From: Pyrinomonadaceae bacterium
GTDB taxonomy: Bacteria; Acidobacteriota; Blastocatellia; Pyrinomonadales; Pyrinomonadaceae
Length of the DNA: 64,000 bases
Direction: 5' to 3'
NCBI GenBank assembly: GCA_036277115.1
Contig: DASUNM010000015.1
Coordinates: 172,451 to 236,450 of the forward strand
A program made the position numbers and the translations under genes. The notes below the pieces were generated by a model. The model was not told the origin of the DNA. It made no database searches and saw only the letters and a list, made by a program, of their open reading frames with translations. Shown in pieces: positions 58,573 to 64,000 of this stretch (position 1 is its first letter; each line of letters starts with the position of its first letter).

Positions 58573-58628
58573 GGCACAGACCTTCAGTCTGTGATTCCCG
58601 GGGGGAATGCAAGACTAAAGTCTGTGCC
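58573..58628. repeat. GGCACAGAC inverted repeat element
   Basis: Outer arms GGCACAGAC (58573-58581) and GTCTGTGCC (58620-58628), and an inner perfect hairpin CACAGAC-CTTCA-GTCTGTG (58575-58593), lie between the L,D-transpeptidase stop and the kinase start. Short dispersed-palindrome type. Confidence 0.62.
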
Positions 58629-58633
58629 TCTGC

Positions 58634-59332
58634 TTACTGCTTACTGTCCGCCCAATCTTTCGCCGACACGAAAGACTTGCTGTCGTAAATCAGCACGATG
58701 CTTCCAATCGGCAGCTCGCGGCTCATGGCCACGGATTCAGACATCGGGATGCGAATGCAGCCGTGGCTCTGGGGAGTGTTTGGAACCGAGGGATTCCCAT
58801 GAATCGCAATTCCGTCGCTAATGTAATTCGGATAATAGAGCAGTCCGAGCGGAGATTTTCTCCAGCCCTTCAATTTCGAATAAACCCGGAAGCGACCCCG
58901 AGGCGTGTACGCCAGTCCGCTGGCGCGTTTTTCGCGATACTGTTTGTTGCTTCCCGTTGAGACCGGTAAAACCTTCTGTACCGCTCCCGCGTCGTCGATT
59001 AATAAAAGAACTTGCCGGTCGAGATCGATTTCGACGTGCCGGTACCCTGAATCCCTCGGTTGCGGCGCGCGCGCGTTCAGGATCGCCTCGACATCCGCGC
59101 GGCTGAACTGGCCCGTGGCCTTAAGTCCTTCGTATTTCTGAAAAGCCACCAGTGCGTTACGTCCCGCGCCATAGCCCATTTCTGACAGACGCGCCTGCGC
59201 TTGCTTCAACTCCGCCCGCGTCGGTTGAGCGACTTTACGCTTGTCGCGTTTCGTCCCGGCAAGCGCACAAACAGGCGCAAGCAGGATGAGCGACAAAAGC
59301 GCTGTCACAGCCGTTTTATAAAACCTGGTCAT
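58634..59332 (-). CDS. L,D-transpeptidase (YkuD) with N-terminal peptidoglycan-binding-like domain
   Basis: A 232-residue exported enzyme: Sec signal ~1-25 ('LSLILLAPVCALAG'), a helical PG_binding_1-like segment ~38-88 ('AQARLSEMGYGAGRNALVAFQKYEGLKATGQ'), and a YkuD domain ~98-225 with the catalytic 'SHGCIRI' (Cys near residue 192) and His in 'IAIHGNPS' near residue 175. It makes 3-3 meso-Dap crosslinks or attaches proteins to the wall. One of four wall-active candidates in this end of the window. Confidence 0.88.
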   Translation of the reverse strand: MTRFYKTAVTALLSLILLAPVCALAGTKRDKRKVAQPTRAELKQAQARLSEMGYGAGRNALVAFQKYEGLKATGQFSRADVEAILNARAPQPRDSGYRHVEIDLDRQVLLLIDDAGAVQKVLPVSTGSNKQYREKRASGLAYTPRGRFRVYSKLKGWRKSPLGLLYYPNYISDGIAIHGNPSVPNTPQSHGCIRIPMSESVAMSRELPIGSIVLIYDSKSFVSAKDWADSKQ

Positions 59333-59589
59333 AGATGATGTTACATTAGCCTAACTCGATGGATTGTCCCACCCATCATAAACTCCGACGCGAACCGGCA
59401 CCCCACAGGAATCCTGTAGAATGATTTCAGTTCCCTTGCGTTTCGATGCAAACACCTGTTCAGAATCGAAACACGTGTAAGGTGGGCCGTGAAGACACCA
59501 CCATGTTTTCGGCTCCCTTTCTATGCCCCAAAACTTGCATTGGAAGTTTCGTGCCGCTGGATCGTCGTAGCTCTCCTTGGATTTGATTA

Positions 59590-60906
59590 ATGCGTAGTCG
59601 GAAAACCAGTACCATCCTCGTAGTGCTACTGAGCGCGGCCGCCGGTGTGGCGGTGTGGGCCGCGCTGCGATTTACGGCGCCGAATTTCCTGCAGTCGATT
59701 ACTTCGACAGTAACATCCCCCGTCGCCAGCCGCTCCACCACCGAGCTGTGGGAACAAGCCATTGCGAGAGTTAAAGAGGATCGGGGTGAGCTTGCCGGCG
59801 CAGCGCCTCTGGAGATTCCGCCTGAGCTGAGGCATTACGAAGAACGCCGATGGTTTCTGGCGACGCAGGTCGCTGAAGTGCGAAAACATAACCTGGCGAC
59901 CTCGCAGGACTATCTGGATCTCGCGACAAAACTCAAAAACGGCGACCTCGTCGGCGTTCCCGCGGTCACGGACACGTACGTTTTGTTCGGGGTGGGGCAA
60001 ATCGCCAGGGACGATGCGTTTGCTCGTCACGAAAATGATCGCAATGTCGAACTCTATAACGAAGCCCAGTTGCGGGAAGAGTTCGCGCGTCTTGATGCGG
60101 CGCGCGCGAATCTGACCACCGAAATCTCGAGCTTGAACAAGCAAATTGCCGGTTTGAATCGGCGCGATAGAACGCGTCGCAGTGAGTTGCAGAAACAGCT
60201 CGCGACCCAGCAAGCGCAACTGAAATCGAACGACGAGCACAAGGAACAGTTGCACGAAGTCTACGGCCAGCCGGACTCTCGTGAGCGTCTGTTCCGGGAC
60301 TACGAATCGTTGCAAACCCTGGCGAAAGACTTCCGCGGCCGCACCTTCGACCTTGAGAATCCCGCGCATCGGCAGGAGTTGAAAAAGACTCTGCTCAGTT
60401 CGCTGCGACCGCAGGCTTTTAAGCTGATGGAAGACATCGCGGCCAAGTATCACCGGCAGTTTGATCGTCCGTTGCCGGTAAGTTCGCTCGTCAGGCCTGA
60501 GCAGTATCAGGACTCTTTGCGCCGAGTTAATCGCAGCGCGACCGTTATCGATACTCCGCCGCACTCAACCGGCCTGGCTTTCGATATCGACTATCGCTAC
60601 ATGAGCAACGACGAACAGAACTTCGTGATGAGTGAGCTGGCGCGACTGAAGCAAGCCGGCCGGATTGAAGTGCTGAGAGAGCGGACCGCGAACATCCACG
60701 TGTTTGTCTTTATCGACGGCACGCGGCCCAGCGATGAGTTAGTGACGGCTTCGCTGGAAGAAATAGGGCCTTCCTCGAAAGAAGACGCGGAAGAGAAAGA
60801 CGCCGCGAAAACAACCACGAAAAAGGCCAGGCCCTCTCGGGCTAAGCCAACTCGCGCCAAGCCAACGCGCGCTAAGCCAAAGCCCAGAACCCGCCGCCGC
60901 CGTTAA
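59590..60906 (+). CDS. DUF5715/M15-like exported protein with coiled coil
   Basis: A 438-residue protein with one N-terminal membrane/signal helix (~8-27, 'STILVVLLSAAAGVAVWAAL'). Residues ~145-235 are a Gln/Lys/Glu-rich coiled coil ('LTTEISSLNKQIAGLNRR'). The C-terminal part has 'SSLVRPEQYQDSLRRVNRSA' and 'TPPHSTGLAFDIDYRYM' (H-x6-D) followed by 'NIHVFVFIDG', the zinc-ligand order of M15/VanY D-Ala peptidases and DUF5715 proteins as I know them. It ends in a Lys/Arg/Pro-rich tail ('RAKPTRAKPTRAKP'). Probably a periplasmic wall-modifying enzyme. It is divergent from the L,D-transpeptidase gene. Confidence 0.78.
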   Translation: MRSRKTSTILVVLLSAAAGVAVWAALRFTAPNFLQSITSTVTSPVASRSTTELWEQAIARVKEDRGELAGAAPLEIPPELRHYEERRWFLATQVAEVRKHNLATSQDYLDLATKLKNGDLVGVPAVTDTYVLFGVGQIARDDAFARHENDRNVELYNEAQLREEFARLDAARANLTTEISSLNKQIAGLNRRDRTRRSELQKQLATQQAQLKSNDEHKEQLHEVYGQPDSRERLFRDYESLQTLAKDFRGRTFDLENPAHRQELKKTLLSSLRPQAFKLMEDIAAKYHRQFDRPLPVSSLVRPEQYQDSLRRVNRSATVIDTPPHSTGLAFDIDYRYMSNDEQNFVMSELARLKQAGRIEVLRERTANIHVFVFIDGTRPSDELVTASLEEIGPSSKEDAEEKDAAKTTTKKARPSRAKPTRAKPTRAKPKPRTRRRR

Positions 60907-60970
60907 GGCAACTTCTCCGGTTCACCGGGTTGTGTCTCAATATCAGAATTTCTGCGGGACTCTATGGAAC

Positions 60971-61023
60971 TCCGTGTCTCAGTGGTGAGTCGCTTTAGAA
61001 AAATCACCACCGAGGCACCGAGA
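60971..61023. repeat. Dispersed palindromic repeat, copy 2 (CACAGAG family)
   Basis: TCCGTGTCTCAGTGGTGA (60971-60988) faces TCACCACCGAGGCACCGAGA (61004-61023). The arms and spacing match copy 1 at 13944-13998, showing a genome-wide repeat family. Confidence 0.7.
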
Positions 61024-61145
61024 ACCACAGAGCCTGCACAGAGAAAAGCACAACCGCTCATTCCCCGGCGCTTGTTGGCATCGTTTTTGCCCTGATTAAT
61101 TTTTGCCTGCCCGACTGAACTAAATACGAACAAGGAATTTATGCC

Positions 61146-61340
61146 ATGGGCTTCCTCAATTTAAACGCTGACCGCAAAATGCACACGCCAACTCACTGCC
61201 GCGTCTGTGGCTCGACGATCGAACGCGGCATTCCGCGACCACTGGAATCGATTTGCCTGATTTGTCGCGCCGCAATTCTCGATCGGATGTTTCGTGGACG
61301 GGAGATGGGCCCGTTTCGTTTCCGACCGTCGGTGCGTTGA
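61146..61340 (+). CDS. Small zinc-ribbon protein coupled to an L,D-transpeptidase gene
   Basis: A 64-residue protein (ATG 61146, AAGGA 12 nt upstream; an internal ATG at 61179 is possible) with two Cys pairs, 'CRVCG' and 'CLICR', about 18 residues apart, and a basic C-terminal helix ('LDRMFRGREMGPFRFR'). There is no signal peptide. Its TGA stop overlaps the TTG start of the next gene (TTGA), suggesting translational coupling. The role is unknown; small zinc ribbons of this size often bind RNA or protein. Confidence 0.55.
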   Translation: MGFLNLNADRKMHTPTHCRVCGSTIERGIPRPLESICLICRAAILDRMFRGREMGPFRFRPSVR

Positions 61341-62707
61341 CCGCAATTGTGCTCAATCGTAAGTTCAGAAGTCTGGCGGTCGGTCGCCGGCTTACATTGC
61401 TGGCGCTGATGGCAGCCCTTGCGATGGCTTTGGCGGCGTGCAAGAGAGCATCCGATTCCACCGGCAATCAACCGACTACCCCACCCACGCCATCAGAGCC
61501 CACGATCGACGCTTCGCCTACGACCAAAGTCGGCGAGCAATGGCAAGTCATCACTTCCAACAATGTAACGTTCACCGTCAACGCGTCCGGTGCGAAATCC
61601 GTCAGGATTCTGTATCGACCCGCTTTCGCCGAAGGTCACGTTCAATTAAAGAAGACCGTCCCGGCGTCTCAGTCTGACGCCGGCAAATTCACCACCCAGG
61701 TGAAAGTGCCTGTCGATTTCGCCGGAGAGGTCTGGGCCGAAATCGTGTTTCCGAACGGCGAGAAGAAACAAACAAAACCAATTTCACTGACGACGGAAGA
61801 CATCACGCCCGAGGAACTCGCCGACGCGTCTTACAAACACACGGAAGAATCCGCGCGTTCGGACAAATTGACCGGGGGCCGCATTGAGAAGACTGAGCTG
61901 CAAGCCGGCAAAGGTGACATTCGCATCACCATCAACATTCCCGCTTTTCAAACCACGTTGTGGCAAAGCGGAAAAGAGGTCAGGATTTACGAGATCGGAA
62001 TTGGCCGCAAAGAGTTCCCGCTGCCGAGCGGCCTGCGCTACGCGCGTCAAATCATTTTCAATCCGGATTGGATTCCGCCTGACAGCGAGTGGGTTTATGA
62101 ACACGATGTCGAGCCTGGAGAGCGTGTTGAGGCTGACGACCCGCGCAACCCGCTGGGAAAGATTAAGATTCCGATTGGCGGCGGCGGCATTCTGATTCAT
62201 CAAGCCTTCAAGGCATCTGACATTGGGCATCTTGTCTCGCACGGCTGCGTGCGAGTGCGCCTCGACGAGCTTTATGAATTGATTGACAGAATAATTGCCG
62301 CGCGTTCTCTGCCGGGCTCGCGCGAGCATATTGAGCGTTCAAAGAAGAGCAAGGATCGTTTCTTCATTAAGTTGGACGCCCCACTCGTGGTCGACATCAG
62401 CTATGACACTCAAGTCGTTGAAGGAGGCGTGCTCCACCTTTATCCCGACGTCTATGGTAAGAAGACGAACACCATCGAGAACCTGCGCGCGGAATTGAAA
62501 GAAGCGAGAGTTGAAGATTCGCAGCTCGATGCCCGGACGCTTCAGCAAATGCTCGCTCGCGTGACCATGAACGAAGAGTTCGTCGTCAGCATTGCCGACA
62601 TCAAAGCCGGACGCGCGCTGGAAGCCGGAAAGAATCAGCCGGTGACCTCAGCAAACGCGCCGAAGAAACCACCTGTCACCCGCGACAAGAGTGGACGCCG
62701 AAGGTAG
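61337..62707 (+). CDS. Lipoprotein L,D-transpeptidase (YkuD)
   Basis: Start choice: TTG 61337 (overlapping the upstream TGA) or GTG 61349; the frame open from 61253 would overlap the upstream small gene. About 456 residues. A lipoprotein signal ends in 'MALAACKRAS' (Cys near residue 34). A beta domain (~60-160) precedes the YkuD domain (~195-330: 'ITINIPAFQTTLWQSGKEVRIYEIGIG', 'GGGILIHQAFKASDIGHLVSHGCVRV'). The catalytic 'SHGCVRV' and preceding 'IHQ' are intact. A long C-terminal part (~350-456) is unique, with a Lys-rich end. It should form 3-3 crosslinks at the outer face of the wall. Confidence 0.87.
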   Translation: MTAIVLNRKFRSLAVGRRLTLLALMAALAMALAACKRASDSTGNQPTTPPTPSEPTIDASPTTKVGEQWQVITSNNVTFTVNASGAKSVRILYRPAFAEGHVQLKKTVPASQSDAGKFTTQVKVPVDFAGEVWAEIVFPNGEKKQTKPISLTTEDITPEELADASYKHTEESARSDKLTGGRIEKTELQAGKGDIRITINIPAFQTTLWQSGKEVRIYEIGIGRKEFPLPSGLRYARQIIFNPDWIPPDSEWVYEHDVEPGERVEADDPRNPLGKIKIPIGGGGILIHQAFKASDIGHLVSHGCVRVRLDELYELIDRIIAARSLPGSREHIERSKKSKDRFFIKLDAPLVVDISYDTQVVEGGVLHLYPDVYGKKTNTIENLRAELKEARVEDSQLDARTLQQMLARVTMNEEFVVSIADIKAGRALEAGKNQPVTSANAPKKPPVTRDKSGRRR

Positions 62708-62724
62708 TCCCGCCGAAAGAGGAT

Positions 62725-62791
62725 GGTTTAGAGGCGGGCTACCGCCCGCCGGTTTGGGGCAGATGATGGCGGGCAGTAGCCCGCCTCTAAA
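62725..62791. repeat. 16-bp perfect inverted repeat (GGCGGGCTA family)
   Basis: GTTTAGAGGCGGGCTA (62725-62740) and TAGCCCGCCTCTAAAC (62776-62791) pair perfectly, with an inner GCCCGCC/GGCGGGC pair. A diverged half copy lies at the end of the window (63974-63999). It may also act as terminator for the transpeptidase gene. Confidence 0.78.
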
Positions 62792-62840
62792 CATTTCGAG
62801 TCTTCATTTATGAGTTTCTTAACGAACGAATCCAAGGGTC

Positions 62841-62868
62841 CCCTCACCCTCTCCCGTTGGGAGAGGGA
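62841..62868. repeat. CTCTCCC-family hairpin, copy 3
   Basis: CCCTCTCCCGTTGGGAGAGGG is a perfect hairpin with a 3- to 5-nt loop, the best-conserved member of the family at 14928-14957 and 35617-35740. The gap of about 290 nt (62708-62997) contains only this and the GGCGGGCTA repeat. Confidence 0.72.
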
Positions 62869-62997
62869 CTCCTCTTTTCTCTGCCTTCTTTTCAGTCCTC
62901 TGTGGTAAATTTCCGTCGAACCATGAGGGACTTTCGCGCATCTCAGTACTTCACCCGACAATACAAAAACCTCACGAAAAGCAGATAGTAAAGGCTT

Positions 62998-63942
62998 ATG
63001 AAGAACCCCAGAATTCATGGTGTCTTAATTGTTGCGATCATTGTCGCTTTAGCTGTGATTTTGTCGTTTTCGGCGCGCAATAGCCGAGGACAGTCGCCGT
63101 CCGGCAAGACTGAACCGCAAAATCCGAAAACCGAATCGCTCGTCAAACCAACTGCCCTGATTACTGAGCGCCCCGCGGCAAACGCGAACCCCGTAACCAT
63201 CGCACCATTTGCCGAGGCTGCGGCGCACAATTCACTGCTCCGAAACGATCTGATTTGGGAATTCGGAAGGAAGGGCCAGCGCGGCTGGTACCTCTACGAC
63301 TTGCTGATCGGAAAAACGCTCAACATTTCTCACCACGCGTCCTCTGGTGATTTCGCCAGCGCGATTGCCGGTTGGCAGAAGCAGAAGGGTTTGAGCGCGA
63401 CCGGCGTGCTGGATGAGGACTCCTGGATGGCCCTGGTCGCGCAGTGGCAAGCAAACCGCCTGAAAGACAAGACACCGGCGACCCCTGATCAACTGCTGAC
63501 CGCGCCGATTTCGGACTTTTACGATCCAACGAGACTTGATGAGCTGCGTCAGGTCGAGCGCAACACGTACGCGGCTTACAAAGCAATGCTCGCCGCCGCG
63601 ATTGCGGATCCGACCCTGAAGCTGGCGCACACTTCCCCCACTGAGCTCGCGCCGGCCGAGAAGTATTTCAAGATCATTTCCTCTTTCCGCTCGCGCGAAT
63701 ATCAGGAAAAGCTGCGCCGTGAATCACCTAAAGCCGGAAGCGCCGGACTCGCCGTTAACAGTCCGCATTTCACCGGCCGTGCGTTGGACATCTACGTTGG
63801 CGGCGATCCCGTCGACACGAAGGATGCCAACCGCGCGATTCAGGTCAATACACCTGTCTACAAGTGGCTTGTCAAGAACGCCGAGCGCTTCGGTTTCCGC
63901 CCATATTTCTACGAACCCTGGCACTGGGAATACGTCAAATAA
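62998..63942 (+). CDS. D-alanyl-D-alanine carboxypeptidase (VanY/M15B) with peptidoglycan-binding domain
   Basis: A 314-residue protein. Signal or anchor helix ~8-25 ('VLIVAIIVALAVILSFS'). PG_binding_1-like region ~100-142 ('FASAIAGWQKQKGLSATGVLDEDSWMALV'). VanY domain ~215-314: 'ISSFRSREYQEKL', 'SPHFTGRALDIYVGGD' (H-x6-D zinc ligands) and 'YEPWHWEYVK' (Glu/His at the end). All M15B catalytic residues are present. It removes the terminal D-Ala from peptidoglycan stem peptides, controlling what L,D-transpeptidases can use, consistent with its two transpeptidase neighbours. Confidence 0.9.
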   Translation: MKNPRIHGVLIVAIIVALAVILSFSARNSRGQSPSGKTEPQNPKTESLVKPTALITERPAANANPVTIAPFAEAAAHNSLLRNDLIWEFGRKGQRGWYLYDLLIGKTLNISHHASSGDFASAIAGWQKQKGLSATGVLDEDSWMALVAQWQANRLKDKTPATPDQLLTAPISDFYDPTRLDELRQVERNTYAAYKAMLAAAIADPTLKLAHTSPTELAPAEKYFKIISSFRSREYQEKLRRESPKAGSAGLAVNSPHFTGRALDIYVGGDPVDTKDANRAIQVNTPVYKWLVKNAERFGFRPYFYEPWHWEYVK

Positions 63943-63973
63943 CGCTGCTTTCTCCCTGACTTTTGCGGGCTCA

Positions 63974-63999
63974 GGCAGGCAGTAAACCGGCGTCTAAAC
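63974..63999. repeat. Half copy of the GGCGGGCTA inverted repeat
   Basis: GGCAGGCAGTAAACCGGCGT, then CTAAAC, is a diverged version of 62768-62791 (right arm). The window ends within it. Confidence 0.45.
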
Positions 64000-64000
64000 A

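Noticed and set aside
59626..60564. 312-codon minus-strand frame opposite the DUF5715 gene
   Set aside because: It is antisense to a protein with clear M15-like motifs, and its own composition (Arg/Gln-rich) has no domain.

Overview
The window is a moderately GC-rich stretch of a bacterial chromosome from a Gram-negative, LPS-bearing organism: it encodes Kdo synthesis enzymes, an outer-membrane polysaccharide exporter and an OmpA-type protein. Several features recall Acidobacteriota, probably class Blastocatellia: many TTG/GTG starts, a Pkn-type kinase with a zinc-ribbon N-terminus, secreted proteins with 'HINELR' repeats, 'GNVGIGT' fibre-like proteins, an EF-hand/GspG-like gene pair, and intergenic DNA full of short palindromic repeats. 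The taxonomic assignment is inference from gene style; there is no rRNA or other marker gene here.

Layout. (1) 0-18 kb: mixed housekeeping and accessory genes. These are the end of an NtrB-like histidine kinase, a DUF763 protein, two divergent secreted paralogues around a shared promoter region, an Fpg/Nei glycosylase, an OmpA/DUF5666 protein, an LEA2 protein, two serine beta-lactamase-family hydrolases, two VOC proteins, DUF5990, a Tat-type MBL hydrolase, a collagen-like protein and DUF5995. (2) 18-21.7 kb, minus strand: a membrane metallophosphoesterase, a UbiD decarboxylase with a small partner, and a lipoprotein. (3) 21.9-38.1 kb, minus strand: a nearly continuous Wzx/Wzy-type exopolysaccharide locus. 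Reading in the direction of transcription it holds the GumC-like co-polymerase, a degenerate BY-kinase-like ATPase, the export protein, the initiating polyprenyl glycosylphosphotransferase, a duplicated Cys-rich protein, a polysaccharide deacetylase, a glycosyltransferase, a FemAB-like transferase, the Wzx flippase, the Wzy polymerase/ligase, two more glycosyltransferases, a phosphopantetheinyl transferase and a glycoside hydrolase.

(4) 38.3-50.3 kb, minus strand: a tightly spaced six-gene surface/secretion operon. Three fibre-like exported proteins share a near-identical C-terminal domain of about 138 residues. They are followed by an FN3/HINELR protein, a 1,795-residue secreted RHS protein whose C-terminal tip carries an HExxH zincin motif, and a small exported Ig-like protein 13 nt downstream. 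This looks like a polymorphic-toxin-style module with a candidate inhibitor or immunity partner, and is the most interesting part of the window. (5) 51.3-53.0 kb: an integration scar. An intact tRNA-Gly(CCC) and a 46-bp copy of its 3' part flank about 1.6 kb holding a truncated EF-hand-type gene and a pseudopilin-like lipoprotein.

(6) 53.1-64 kb: Kdo genes (kdsC, kdsA) with a pseudo-aminopeptidase between them, a Ser/Thr kinase, and a cell-wall group (two L,D-transpeptidases and two M15/VanY-like proteins). All functions come from reading motifs by eye; no database search or structure prediction was run.
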